Origin: Romboutsia lituseburensis DSM 797
Lineage (GTDB): Bacteria > Bacillota > Clostridia > Peptostreptococcales > Peptostreptococcaceae
NCBI RefSeq assembly: GCF_900103615.1
Contig: NZ_FNGW01000001.1
Coordinates: 558,001 to 622,000 of the forward strand
Length of the DNA: 64,000 nucleotides
Direction of reading: 5' to 3'
Shown one piece after another: positions 9,439 to 19,019 of the stretch (within the stretch, counting starts at the first letter, position 1; every line of letters begins with the position of its first letter). The notes below the pieces were generated by a model. It made no database searches, was not told the origin of the DNA, and saw only the letters and a program-made list of their open reading frames with translations. Both the position numbers and the translations under genes were made by a program.

Positions 9439-11564
9439 TAAGCTAATCCTAAAAATCTAAATATAGTCGTTGTTAAAAAACATACTATAAATGCAATTGT
9501 AGTCGGCAATATAAACCCTACAAATGTCCATTTAGCACTTCCTGTTTCCTTTCTAATGGTAAGTAAGGTAGTTGTGCAAGGCCAATGAAGTAAACTAAAT
9601 AACATAACATTAAGTGCTGTTAGATAAGTCCATCCATTATCTCTTAAAACTTGACCAAGCTCTACAAAGTTATCAAGTTCTATCATAGATCCAGTGGCTA
9701 GGTAAGACATTAATAATATCGGAATTACTATTTCATTTGCAGGGAATCCTAATATAAACGCCATTAATATAAATCCATCAAGTCCAATACATTTTGCGAT
9801 AGGATCAAGCACTCCTGCTACATATGCTAATACACTTATATCTCCTATATATACATTTGCAAATATCCAAGTTATAATTCCTGCAGGTGCAGCAACCGTA
9901 ATAGCTCTTCCAAGTACAAACATAGTTCTATCTATTATGGAAGTATATAGTACCCTACCAAATTTAGGTGTTCTATATGGTGGTAATTCTAAAGTAAATG
10001 TAGAAGGAACTCCTTTTAATAAAGTTTTAGATAGCATATAAGATACAAGTAAAGTAACAATTACTCCAAGTATTATAACTAATGTTATACAAAGAGATGT
10101 TATAATATTTGCTGAAAAAGTTGAACTTATAGTTGATGTAAAAAATATAGTTGCTACAGCTATTAATGTTGGAAACCTTCCATTGCATGGTACAAAATTA
10201 TTTGTAAGAATAGCAACTAATCTTTCTCTAGGAGAATCTATAATTCTACACCCTATAACACCTGCTGCATTGCAACCAAATCCCATACACATAGTAAGAC
10301 ATTGTTTACCATGACAACATGCTTTTTTAAATAAATGATCTAAATTAAAAGCAACTCTAGGAAGATATCCAAAGTCCTCCATAAGGGTAAATAAAGGGAA
10401 AAATATAGCCATTGGTGGAAGCATTACAGCCACAACCCAAGCTAAGCATCTATACATTCCATAAGTTAGCATTTCATTTAACCAAACAGGTGCATGTAAA
10501 ACTTGCAATGCATTATATATATGTGGCTCTATTGAAAACAAAGCACTAGATAATATTTGTGACGGATAATTAGCACCTTGAATAGTTATCCATAACACTA
10601 CACCTAAACATAAAAGCATTAACGGTAATCCAAAAACTTTAGAAGTAATTACTTTATCTATTTTTTCATCTCGCTTAAATTTATTTTTATCTTTTATGTG
10701 TACACATAAATCATACATTTCTTTTGCATACTGATAATTTATATTACTAATTTCATCTCTCATTGAAAGTTTATTTATGTTTTCAGGAAGCTTTGATTTT
10801 ATTTCATCTATGGACTTTCTATAATCCCCATCTATATATGAATCCATTGAATCATATATACTATTATCTCCATCTATTAATCTAAGCCCTAACCATCTTG
10901 ATTTAATATAAGGGATTGCAAGCTTTAAATCAGATTCTATTATTTTTAAATTTCTTTCTATATCTTCATTATATATTATTGTTTTGTTATTATATGAGTA
11001 TCTATTGTCCATAACAATATCTAATGTATTTAAAAGAGTATCAATCCCAATATTATTTCTAGCAGCAGTCAATACTACCGGTATTCCTAGTTCATCCTGT
11101 AGTGTATCTTTATCTATAAATATTCCTTTCTTTTTAGCCTCATCAATTAAGTTAATGCATAGTATAACATTATCTGTAAGTTCCATTACTTGAAAAACTA
11201 AGTTAAGATTTCTCTCCAGTGAAGTAGCATCTGCAACTACTATAACCGCATCTGGTTTACCAAAACAGACAAAATCTCTAGCAACTATTTCTTCTTGAGA
11301 TGCTGCAAACAAAGAATAAGTACCTGGTAAGTCTATTAATGCATAATTTTTTTTATTGTAATTAAAGTCCCCCCTAGCACTACAAACAGTTTTTCCTGGC
11401 CAATTTCCAGTATGCTGCTTAAGTCCTGTTAAAGTGTTAAATACAGTACTCTTCCCTGTATTTGGATTCCCACAAAGTGCTAAAACATACTGATTCTCTT
11501 TTCTCTCTATATCAAATATGTCTTTCATTGCTTTTATCTTTGTTGAATCATGTGTTAATCCCAT
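9438..11564 (-). CDS. feoB: Ferrous iron transport protein B
   Basis: The 708-residue FeoB carries an N-terminal GTPase domain: G1 GNPNTGKS (about 32-39), G3 DLPG, G4 NLID. A helical GDI-like region follows (to about 290), then a polytopic membrane region with the Gate motifs around MCMGFGCNAAG and the second Gate near FILGFPANEI. It imports Fe2+ across the cytoplasmic membrane. feoA lies 24 bases upstream. A DtxR-type inverted repeat sits in front of the pair and a DtxR/MntR regulator is divergent from it, which supports metal-dependent control. Full length for the family; the start follows AGGGGGAG. Confidence 0.96.
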   Translation of the reverse strand: MGLTHDSTKIKAMKDIFDIERKENQYVLALCGNPNTGKSTVFNTLTGLKQHTGNWPGKTVCSARGDFNYNKKNYALIDLPGTYSLFAASQEEIVARDFVCFGKPDAVIVVADATSLERNLNLVFQVMELTDNVILCINLIDEAKKKGIFIDKDTLQDELGIPVVLTAARNNIGIDTLLNTLDIVMDNRYSYNNKTIIYNEDIERNLKIIESDLKLAIPYIKSRWLGLRLIDGDNSIYDSMDSYIDGDYRKSIDEIKSKLPENINKLSMRDEISNINYQYAKEMYDLCVHIKDKNKFKRDEKIDKVITSKVFGLPLMLLCLGVVLWITIQGANYPSQILSSALFSIEPHIYNALQVLHAPVWLNEMLTYGMYRCLAWVVAVMLPPMAIFFPLFTLMEDFGYLPRVAFNLDHLFKKACCHGKQCLTMCMGFGCNAAGVIGCRIIDSPRERLVAILTNNFVPCNGRFPTLIAVATIFFTSTISSTFSANIITSLCITLVIILGVIVTLLVSYMLSKTLLKGVPSTFTLELPPYRTPKFGRVLYTSIIDRTMFVLGRAITVAAPAGIITWIFANVYIGDISVLAYVAGVLDPIAKCIGLDGFILMAFILGFPANEIVIPILLMSYLATGSMIELDNFVELGQVLRDNGWTYLTALNVMLFSLLHWPCTTTLLTIRKETGSAKWTFVGFILPTTIAFIVCFLTTTIFRFLGLA

Positions 11565-11588
11565 TACAATCTCCCCCTATTTTTAACC

Positions 11589-11816
11589 TTAAATATATGA
11601 AACTATTATTTTTTCACCTTCTTCTTTTCTTAAAGCTATCATAGTGCCTCTAATATTATATATAGTTAAATTATCTTTAGGACCTCGTCTTATAACATCA
11701 ATTTTCGCTCCTTTAGTAAGCCCTAAAGCTAACATTCTTTCTCTAATATATCCATTTGATAGAAGTTCTTCTACTTTTACAGTGGTTCCAGTTTTCACAT
11801 TAACTAATTTCTCCAT
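11589..11816 (-). CDS. feoA: Ferrous iron transport protein A
   Basis: A 75-residue SH3-like FeoA protein (MEKLVNVKTGTTVKVEELLS at the start, RMLALGLTKGAKIDVIRRGP in the middle). FeoA is a cytoplasmic partner that modulates FeoB activity. It is the first gene of the feoAB operon, with AAGGAGG just before the ATG. The inverted repeat at 11841 lies about 25 bases upstream of the start, a place where a repressor would block transcription. Confidence 0.95.
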   Translation of the reverse strand: MEKLVNVKTGTTVKVEELLSNGYIRERMLALGLTKGAKIDVIRRGPKDNLTIYNIRGTMIALRKEEGEKIIVSYI

Positions 11817-11840
11817 GCCAATTCCTCCTTGATGATATTT

Positions 11841-11862
11841 AAAGTTAGCCTAAACTAACTTT
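11841..11862. promoter_or_regulatory. DtxR/IdeR-type operator upstream of feoAB
   Basis: A perfect inverted repeat with 8-base arms (AAAGTTAG and CTAACTTT) around CCTAAA. It resembles the TTAGGTTAGCCTAA-type sites of iron-responsive DtxR proteins more than a Fur box. It lies 25 bases before feoA and about 140 bases before the divergent DtxR/MntR-type gene, so it may control both. Binding is inferred. Confidence 0.7.
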
Positions 11863-12000
11863 TTATAATAAATCATATGTTTGTCTGCATATATTTGTTA
11901 CACAGAGAATAAATATATTTTAAAATTTATAAATTTATTTTTATTTTTTATATAAATATTTTTATGTATTAAACTATTAAAATTTTTATGGAGGATTTAA

Positions 12001-12453
12001 ATGAATCAATATTACACATTTAATGAATATATAAAAGAGCATGAATTAACACCTAGTGAAGAGGATTATATTGAAATGATTTATAGATTGTACCTTGAAG
12101 ATAATGATATAAAAGTTGCAAGGCTAGCTAAATCTTTAAATGTAAAAACACCATCTGCAAGCAATATGGTTAAAAGATTACAAACCAAAGAATTATTAAT
12201 TCATGAAAACTACGGAAAATTAAAATTAACTTCTAGAGGTGAATTTATTGGAAAAACACTTTTACTAAGACATAATGCTATTGAAGAGTTTTTGAAAATA
12301 ATTGGTGTGAATAATAATTTACATGAAGAAACAGAAAAAATAGAACATACAATAAGTAATGAAACTTTAAAAAACATTATAAAGTTAGTTAATTTTTTTA
12401 ATGAAAACAATGAAATTTTAAATAAATATAACAACTACAGTCCACTTAAATAA
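12001..12453 (+). CDS. DtxR/MntR family metal-dependent transcriptional regulator
   Basis: The 150-residue regulator has an N-terminal winged helix-turn-helix (about 15-78, VKTPSASNMVKRLQTKELL) and a dimerisation/metal domain. The MntR-type metal ligands look conserved: Asp and Glu in TPSEEDYIEMIY, His in LRHNAIEEF, and Glu/Glu/His in EETEKIEH. There is no C-terminal SH3 domain, so the length is MntR-like. It is divergent from feoAB across a DtxR-type operator, so an iron-responsive role is plausible despite the MntR-like architecture. The ATG follows GGAGG. Confidence 0.88.
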   Translation: MNQYYTFNEYIKEHELTPSEEDYIEMIYRLYLEDNDIKVARLAKSLNVKTPSASNMVKRLQTKELLIHENYGKLKLTSRGEFIGKTLLLRHNAIEEFLKIIGVNNNLHEETEKIEHTISNETLKNIIKLVNFFNENNEILNKYNNYSPLK

Positions 12454-12458
12454 TATTT

Positions 12459-12520
12459 AAAATAGCATATGTATATATTTTTAATATTATTTAAATTATA
12501 GAAATACATATGCTATTTTT
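12459..12520. terminator. Bidirectional terminator, long loop
   Basis: The stem AAAATAGCATATGTAT pairs with ATACATATGCTATTTTT across an AT-rich loop. It lies between the convergent DtxR-family and radical SAM genes. Confidence 0.75.
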
Positions 12521-12523
12521 AAA

Positions 12524-13417
12524 TTAAAACCAACTTATTTGAGTTTTTTCATAGTTAGTCTTATAATCTTTTATAATGTCTTCCATCTTATATAGTAAAT
12601 TGTATTTTTCACATTCCTCTTTAAAAACTCGCCATAGCTTTTTATTGTTACTTGCAGGATTTATATATGATTCTTTATATGTATTTATATATCTTTGAGG
12701 AAGGTTATTTCCTGGAAATAATTTATTTAACTGATCAAAATAATATTGCCTTTGATTTTGCCTAAGTGTAACACCTAATCCATAAGAAAAAACAAACTTT
12801 GCATTACTTTCATAAGCTTTTTTTATTATATTTTTTATATTTTCTTCACTATCGTTTATAAATGGCAATATTGGCATTAATAATACACCTACATATATAC
12901 CATTATCAGATAATTTTCTTATAGCTTCAAATCGTCTAGAACTTTCACATACACTTGGTTCTATTTTTTTGCAAAGATTATCATCATAAGTTGTTATAGT
13001 CATTTTTATTAAAGTTGGTGAATGAGATTGTATTCTTTTTAATATATCTATATCTCTTACAACTAAATCACTCTTGGTTGCTATTGCTACTCCAAATCTA
13101 TTACTATCTATCTCTTCTAAAGCTTTTCTTGTAAGCATTAGTTTTCTTTCAAACGGATTATATGGATCACTCATTGCCCCAGTTCCTATTACACCTTTAT
13201 TTCTTTTACTCCTAAGTTCATTTTTTATTATTTCCGTAGAGTTTTCTTTTGCTCTAACTCTATCAAAATCTATAATTTGATAGCAATTACTTCTAGAGTC
13301 ACAATATATACACCCATGACAACAACCTTGATATATATTCATGTTATAGTTAATTCCAAACCAATTGTCATTATTCTTAGCTTGAGATACAATTGTTTTT
13401 ACCTTTATATATTGCAT
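12524..13417 (-). CDS. Radical SAM protein, SPL-like
   Basis: The 297-residue protein has the Cys motif CCHGCIYC (CX3CX2C near residues 32-39), preceded by NIYQGC. This form is typical of the spore-photoproduct-lyase-like radical SAM group rather than of lyase itself. The GTGAMSDPYNPFERKLMLTR stretch is also typical of the group. It is shorter than true SplB (about 340 residues), so a DNA-repair role is not established. Monocistronic, with terminators on both sides. Confidence 0.85.
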   Translation of the reverse strand: MQYIKVKTIVSQAKNNDNWFGINYNMNIYQGCCHGCIYCDSRSNCYQIIDFDRVRAKENSTEIIKNELRSKRNKGVIGTGAMSDPYNPFERKLMLTRKALEEIDSNRFGVAIATKSDLVVRDIDILKRIQSHSPTLIKMTITTYDDNLCKKIEPSVCESSRRFEAIRKLSDNGIYVGVLLMPILPFINDSEENIKNIIKKAYESNAKFVFSYGLGVTLRQNQRQYYFDQLNKLFPGNNLPQRYINTYKESYINPASNNKKLWRVFKEECEKYNLLYKMEDIIKDYKTNYEKTQISWF

Positions 13418-13502
13418 AGCTTCTTCATCCCTTTTTAATTATTATAAATTTTATCTTATACAACGTTCTATTAAATATAAATTTATTTTATCATAATAAA
13501 AT

Positions 13503-13538
13503 AAAAGAGTCTTAATTTTAAAATTAAGACCCTTTTAT
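13503..13538. terminator. Terminator downstream of CPBP protease gene
   Basis: A near-perfect stem (AAAAGAGTCTTAATTT with AAATTAAGACCCTTTT) has T runs on both strands. It lies between two leftward genes and ends transcription of the CPBP gene. Confidence 0.8.
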
Positions 13539-13554
13539 TTTTAATTTATAATTT

Positions 13555-14382
13555 TTACTCAATACTAATTTTTTCATTAACTTTAGATTTATGCTCTTTA
13601 TACATTTTAGTTCCTGGTATATAAATACATACTATCGCTATAATTACAAATATAGTTATAATTGTAACTTCACTATTAATTTTTGAAACTAGAAATCCAT
13701 TTACTACTGATCCAAAGAAATTAGTTACTATATGTACTATAATACATGCAAAAAGAGATTCATAGTGAAGATATACTATAGCCAACGCTATACCCAATAT
13801 AGATGCATATATACCTTGAACTATATTTCCATGCATTATACCAAATACTACCGCTTGAACTATAATAGCTCCAACAATATTAAAGTTTTTCTTTAAATAT
13901 CCTAACATAAATCCTCTAAAAAATATTTCTTCAAATATAGGAGCACATATTACTATACTAAATAATTGTAAATATGATCCTGTTGCATTTGAAATTGTTT
14001 TGCTAACTTCTAAATAACTAGGAAATATAGTAGATAAAATCATCCCTGATAATGCTACTATTCCATCCATTCCAATTCCTAAAATAAACATATTAGTTAT
14101 AGTATTAGAATTTATACTTTTAAAACTGCCTCTTTTAATTAACTTTTCTTTAATTATTGGAATTAACGCAATTAGTAATAGTACTTCTCCAATTAATACA
14201 ATTGTATACAAATTATCCTTAATATGTTCCTGCATAAAAACTTCACTGACAACTTTTCCAGTTTGGGAACTTTGATAAATGCCATATATAAATGCATAAC
14301 CAATACTTGATACACCTATTGCTAGTTGCCATAAAATAATAAGTCCTAAAACTACACCTATTGCTTTTAAATATCTTTTCAT
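13555..14382 (-). CDS. CPBP family intramembrane metalloprotease
   Basis: A 275-residue polytopic protein of the Rce1/CPBP (Abi) family. It shows the metal-binding motifs EEIFFRG (motif 1, EExxxR), FGIMHG (motif 2, FxxxH) and HIVTNFFG (motif 3), within about eight membrane helices. Bacterial members cleave or process membrane substrates or confer self-immunity to peptides; the substrate here is unknown. The ATG follows AGAAGGAG. No peptide gene is apparent next to it. Confidence 0.9.
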   Translation of the reverse strand: MKRYLKAIGVVLGLIILWQLAIGVSSIGYAFIYGIYQSSQTGKVVSEVFMQEHIKDNLYTIVLIGEVLLLIALIPIIKEKLIKRGSFKSINSNTITNMFILGIGMDGIVALSGMILSTIFPSYLEVSKTISNATGSYLQLFSIVICAPIFEEIFFRGFMLGYLKKNFNIVGAIIVQAVVFGIMHGNIVQGIYASILGIALAIVYLHYESLFACIIVHIVTNFFGSVVNGFLVSKINSEVTIITIFVIIAIVCIYIPGTKMYKEHKSKVNEKISIE

Positions 14383-14569
14383 TTTTTACTCCTTCTAACC
14401 CTATAATACTTACTTCAATAATAAAGTATTTATAAAAATTACCCTTTTATTTATTCTTAAAATCTTAATGATTTAATGCTGTAAATATAGCACTATGGTT
14501 TTATTTTTTCAATAATTTTTACATGAATAGGTATTTAAAAGGTATAAATGGTATATAAAAAATAATTTA

Positions 14570-15886
14570 TTATAGTAAATTATTTTTTATTCCCTTGTTT
14601 AATATATTTTCATAATCTATAAATTCATAAATATCTTTTTTAAACACATCTGAAAACTTTAAAAGTTCTTCTATTGATAAATCCTCTATTGATTTATTGT
14701 TATCTTCACAATAAATTACAATGCTTCCAACAATTCCATGGGCATCTCTAAATACAACACCTTCTTTTACTAAATAATCTGCCACTTCAGTTGCATTTAA
14801 GAATCCATGTTTTACTGCTTTTTTCATATTTTCATCATTTATTTTTATAGTGGCAATCATTTTTTCCATTATAGAAATACACATACTTATAGTATTTGCA
14901 CTGTCAAAGAATCCTTCTTTATCTTCTTGCATATCCTTATTGTAAGCAAGAGGTAATCCCTTCATAACAGTTAAAAGCCCAAATAAATTTCCGTATACTC
15001 TACCTGTTTTTCCTCTTATTAATTCTGCTCCATCTGGATTTTTCTTTTGTGGCATTATACTACTACCTGTTGTATATAAGTCATCAATTTCAACAAATTT
15101 AAATTCCTGGCTACTCCATAGTATAAGCTCTTCACTTAGTCTACTCAAGTGCATCATTATTATAGAAAAACTACTCATTAATTCAAGTAAATAGTCCCTG
15201 TCACTTACTCCATCAATATAATTTTCTACAACTCTTTTAAACCCTAATTTTTCTTTGGTTATATTTCTATCAATATTATGAGTAGTGCCTGCTAATGCAC
15301 CACAACCAAGAGGCGATTCATCCAATATTTCTAGTGCATTTTTTAATCTCTTTTCATCTCTATCAAACATACTATAATAAGCCATTAAATGATGTTTAAA
15401 AGTTACAACCTGAGCTCTTTGTAAATGAGTATATCCAGGCATTATACAATCATTTTTATATGCAACTTCTTTAATTGTATTTTTAAAGTTTTTTATTAAC
15501 TCAATTATATTTATTGTAATTTCTTTTGCATATAATCTCATATCAGTTGCGACTTGGTCATTTCTACTACGTGCTGTATGAAGCTTTTTACCCACTTCCC
15601 CTATATTTTGTATTAAATTAATTTCGATAAAGCTATGTATATCTTCATAATTTCCTTCTAGCTTTAAGTTTCCATTTTCTATGTCTTCATAAATTTTATT
15701 TAATCCATTAATTATAGCTATTCCTTCTTCTTCAGTTAGCAAATTACAATGAATTTGCATATAAACATGTGCTATACTACCTTGGATATCTTTTTTGTAT
15801 AATACATTATCATAGTCAAAAGATTTATTAAATTCCTCCATTAGCTTGTTTTCTTCTTTTCTAAAACGTCCACCCCATAGTTTCAT
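14570..15886 (-). CDS. argH: Argininosuccinate lyase
   Basis: The protein is a full-length argininosuccinate lyase of about 438 residues, the last step of arginine synthesis (argininosuccinate to arginine and fumarate). The fumarase-superfamily signature GSSIMPQKKNPD is present with its catalytic Ser loop, as are the N-terminal MKLWGGRF and the HTARSRNDQVATD segment. The ATG at 15886 is preferred because the in-frame GTG three codons upstream is part of the GAGGTGG Shine-Dalgarno. No argG or other arg gene is adjacent. The leader is an arginine-specific T-box with a duplicated expression platform. An AT-rich hairpin overlaps the stop codon. Confidence 0.96.
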   Translation of the reverse strand: MKLWGGRFRKEENKLMEEFNKSFDYDNVLYKKDIQGSIAHVYMQIHCNLLTEEEGIAIINGLNKIYEDIENGNLKLEGNYEDIHSFIEINLIQNIGEVGKKLHTARSRNDQVATDMRLYAKEITINIIELIKNFKNTIKEVAYKNDCIMPGYTHLQRAQVVTFKHHLMAYYSMFDRDEKRLKNALEILDESPLGCGALAGTTHNIDRNITKEKLGFKRVVENYIDGVSDRDYLLELMSSFSIIMMHLSRLSEELILWSSQEFKFVEIDDLYTTGSSIMPQKKNPDGAELIRGKTGRVYGNLFGLLTVMKGLPLAYNKDMQEDKEGFFDSANTISMCISIMEKMIATIKINDENMKKAVKHGFLNATEVADYLVKEGVVFRDAHGIVGSIVIYCEDNNKSIEDLSIEELLKFSDVFKKDIYEFIDYENILNKGIKNNLL

Positions 15887-15916
15887 ATTAACCACCTCTT
15901 TTAAATTTTTATATTA

Positions 15917-16262
15917 AAAAATCCCTTGGCATAAATAACCAAGAGACGAATTTTATCCGTGTTACCACTCTTATTGATAAATTAACTTAATAATTTAAAT
16001 AAAAAATTAGCTTAAGCATAAAAAAGTCTCTTGGTTATAAAACCAAGAGACGAAGTATTCCGCGTTACCACTCTTATTAATAAGTTTAACTTATCCACTC
16101 TATTCTCTTAAGGCGAGATTTTCCTAATACCATACTTATTTTCAAGTATTCTTCTCCAAAGCTCTCTTCAATATAAATAGTGTTACTAGACTCACACCAA
16201 CTCTAGCTCGCTGAAACCTAGTTTATATTTACTTTCTTCTTCATCAAATTTATTTGTATTTA
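15917..16262 (-). promoter_or_regulatory. Arginine (AGA) T-box riboswitch with duplicated antiterminator/terminator
   Basis: Read on the minus strand, the leader has AGTA near its 5' end, then AGCGAG, the GGTG apical loop and the loop-E GAA, followed after one base by the specifier AGA (16163-16165), an arginine codon. A T-box core AGAGTGGTAACGCGG (about 16060-16075) and a terminator on the CTCTTGG stem follow. A second T-box core and terminator (about 15917-15988) come next without a second stem I. Uncharged tRNA-Arg would permit argH transcription. The same reading rule gives AAC for asnS in this window, which supports the specifier call. Confidence 0.9.
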
Positions 16263-16371
16263 ATTAATACATATTGTAATTATATGCCTGTAAATAGTCA
16301 ATACTTTTTTCTTTTTTACTATGATTTATATTATTGATTAGAATATTTAAATTTATACATAAATTCAAAAT

Positions 16372-16407
16372 AAAAATCTACAGCTTGAATTTAAGCTGTA
16401 GATTTTT
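16372..16407 (-). terminator. Terminator of the MATE gene
   Basis: A perfect stem (AAAAATCTACAGCTT with AAGCTGTAGATTTTT) sits just after the MATE stop codon, with a T run on the leftward strand. Confidence 0.87.
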
Positions 16408-16411
16408 ATTT

Positions 16412-17806
16412 TTATACCTCTGATAACTCATTAATAGTAAATCTTTTTTCATTATCATGTTCTTTATTTTTTAAAATTCTATTTGTCTTATATGCAAATA
16501 TTGCTGTAACCATTACTGTTAATAAATCAGCTATCGGCTGAGTTAACAATACCCCATTCATTCCTATAATGCCAGGTAATATAAAGACTAATGGAACGAA
16601 GAATAATCCTTGTCTAGATGTACCTACTATCAAAGCTTCTTTTGGCATACCCAATGATTGGTATAATGCTGCATATAATTGTGTAAATCCCAATAAAGGA
16701 TACATAAAAGTAGTAGTTCTTAAAGTCTTTACTCCAATATCTATAACTTCAGGGTCATTACTAAATAAGTTTATTGCATATGGCGCAAATATCATTAGTG
16801 CAATAGTTGCTAGTGTAGCAAATATTGTAGTTCTTTTTATAGAAATTTTTATAGCCTCTCTTAACTTAGAATAGTTTCCTGCTCCGTAGTTATAACTTGC
16901 AATTGGTTGAAATCCTTGATTATATCCAATTACTACAAATATAACTAATGACGATAATTTCAAAGAAATTCCAAGAGCTGCTATCAACGCTTCTCCATAT
17001 GGTTTAGCTGCTATATTTAAAAGTCCCATAGATATACTTATAAGACCTTGTGTTAAAAATGTTGAAAATCCCACTGATATTATTTGATAGTATATATCTT
17101 TTGATAATTTAAAATTAGATATACTAACATCTAAGTATCCTTTTTTACTTATAAAATATATAAATAATATAATTACTGATATTAACTGGCTAATTACAGT
17201 TGCTAAAGATGCACCCGCTACACCCATGTCAAAGCTAAACATTAATATCGGGTCTAAGATTATATTTATTATTGCACCTATTGCTACTACATTGGCACTT
17301 ACCTTTATATTCCCTTCTGCTCTTATTATGTTAGCCATAGTTGGAATTAATATAGGTAAACTTGCTCCTATTGCAATAGGCTTAGCATATTCTAATGCAT
17401 AAGGCATTATACTGTTAGTTGCACCTAATAACCTTAATAATGGCTCTAAAAATACTAATGTTAATACTGTAAATATAGCTCCTACTACAACTGCAGATAT
17501 AATAGCAGTTGATGCTACTTTATCTGCACTTTTTTTATCTTTTGAACCTAATAATCTAGCAATATATGAAGAGGCTCCTACTCCTATCATTTGTCCTATT
17601 GCATTTATCAATATAAAAAGTGGAAATATAACAGATACTGCACCCATTGCTAATGTATCATTTAAAAATCCTACAAATGCAGTATCTACAATATTATAAA
17701 TTGCACTTATTAAACATGATATTATAGCTGGTATTGCAAATTTCCAAATTACTTTTCCTATATCATCAGATTCCATAATTCCGACCTTATCTTTATTTAA
17801 ATCCAA
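16412..17806 (-). CDS. MATE family multidrug/metabolite exporter
   Basis: The 464-residue protein has twelve predicted membrane helices in two homologous halves, typical of MATE cation-coupled efflux proteins (AIYNIVDTAFVGFL near the N terminus; IGYNQGFQPIASYNYGA at the second-half junction). A TTG at 17806 behind GGGAGTGAT is the likely start; an internal ATG ten codons in is possible. A LysR regulator gene lies 117 bases upstream on the same strand and is a likely controller. The substrate cannot be predicted. Confidence 0.92.
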   Translation of the reverse strand: MDLNKDKVGIMESDDIGKVIWKFAIPAIISCLISAIYNIVDTAFVGFLNDTLAMGAVSVIFPLFILINAIGQMIGVGASSYIARLLGSKDKKSADKVASTAIISAVVVGAIFTVLTLVFLEPLLRLLGATNSIMPYALEYAKPIAIGASLPILIPTMANIIRAEGNIKVSANVVAIGAIINIILDPILMFSFDMGVAGASLATVISQLISVIILFIYFISKKGYLDVSISNFKLSKDIYYQIISVGFSTFLTQGLISISMGLLNIAAKPYGEALIAALGISLKLSSLVIFVVIGYNQGFQPIASYNYGAGNYSKLREAIKISIKRTTIFATLATIALMIFAPYAINLFSNDPEVIDIGVKTLRTTTFMYPLLGFTQLYAALYQSLGMPKEALIVGTSRQGLFFVPLVFILPGIIGMNGVLLTQPIADLLTVMVTAIFAYKTNRILKNKEHDNEKRFTINELSEV

Positions 17807-17923
17807 TTTAAATCACTCCCAATTTCTTATTTTATATTATCATCTTATCAAAATAAGGAGTTTATCGTTAATATATATATTCTATTGCTGGTTATAACTA
17901 AAACTTATAACTAAATACAAAGT

Positions 17924-18838
17924 CTATTTTTGATTTAATTTCTTAGTTATAAGTTCTATAAATAGTCTAGCTTCGTCTGATAATTCTTCTCTTTTTCTTT
18001 TAATCCATCCAATTTTAAATTCTACATTGGTGTCAACAAGCGGTATAGCTCTTATACCTTTTGTTTTATCAATACTATTCCATACAGATGCAAATGTATA
18101 TACATCTGTTCCTAATATAAAATTGGCTATCGTTTCTTTGTCATTTAAGTATATTGCCTTTTTTTTATTAAAGTAAGGAATCGTATTTATTTCAACATTA
18201 TATGAAAGTACTGATATTGGCTCCTCTGCTAAATAAATACACACCATATCCTTTAATTCATGCGGATATATAATTTCATTATTGTATAAAGGATTTTTTT
18301 CACCAACATATATATGCATTTTATCTTTAGAAATTTCATTAAATTCTAATTTATGTATTTCTAGTATATTGTTCCATAGCTTTTCTTGAAGATTAGATAC
18401 TATTATAATCCCAATCTCAGAATCCATATTTGCAACATCTTGAACTACATTTTCTCTATGTGTTTCTTTCAATGCAATTTTTATATTTTTGCTATTTATT
18501 TCACTGTAAATTTTAATTAATACATCTGATACGTCAAAAGATTTAGCACAAGAAACATCTAGTATAAATTTTTTTTCTTTAGATAAATTTGAATACATAT
18601 TTTCTATATTCTCTACCTGGTTGACAATATATTTTGCATGATTTAAAAACTCTTTACCCTCTTTTGTTAATTCCACACCTCTATTTGTTCTATTAAAAAT
18701 TTTTATATTAAATTCATTTTCTAATTTTACTATAGCGTTGCTTAAATTCGGTTGAGATACAAATAAATTTTGTGCAGCTTTATTTATAGATCCAGTTTCT
18801 GCTACTTCAATTAAGTACTTTAGCTGATTAATCTGCAA
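17924..18838 (-). CDS. LysR family transcriptional regulator
   Basis: A 304-residue LysR protein. The N-terminal winged helix (1-62) reads AAQNLFVSQPNLSNAIVKLE, followed by FNRTNRGVELTKEGKEFL. A type-2 periplasmic-binding-like effector domain follows (about 90-300). The start is TTG behind AGAGGTG. It lies upstream of and in line with the MATE exporter gene, so it probably regulates it. The effector is not identifiable. Confidence 0.92.
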   Translation of the reverse strand: MQINQLKYLIEVAETGSINKAAQNLFVSQPNLSNAIVKLENEFNIKIFNRTNRGVELTKEGKEFLNHAKYIVNQVENIENMYSNLSKEKKFILDVSCAKSFDVSDVLIKIYSEINSKNIKIALKETHRENVVQDVANMDSEIGIIIVSNLQEKLWNNILEIHKLEFNEISKDKMHIYVGEKNPLYNNEIIYPHELKDMVCIYLAEEPISVLSYNVEINTIPYFNKKKAIYLNDKETIANFILGTDVYTFASVWNSIDKTKGIRAIPLVDTNVEFKIGWIKRKREELSDEARLFIELITKKLNQK

Positions 18839-19019
18839 ATAAACACCTCTTTTCTTACATTATTTTTTTATTTTAATATATCATTAATTTTATATTTTTT
18901 TAAATTAATTTATTATTTATTTTTTACATATTTTAAATATGTATGACAACTTTGTAAATTTTTAGCAATATATTTATGATATAATGATTTCAAATTTTAG
19001 TTTCAAGGGAGAGATTCAG

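Noticed and set aside
12524-13417. True spore photoproduct lyase (splB)
   Set aside because: Too short and the Cys motif context fits the broader SPL-like group; no direct evidence for DNA repair.
15917-16262. Two complete tandem T-boxes before argH
   Set aside because: Only one stem I with specifier is present; about 50 bases separate the first terminator from the second T-box core, too little for another stem I.
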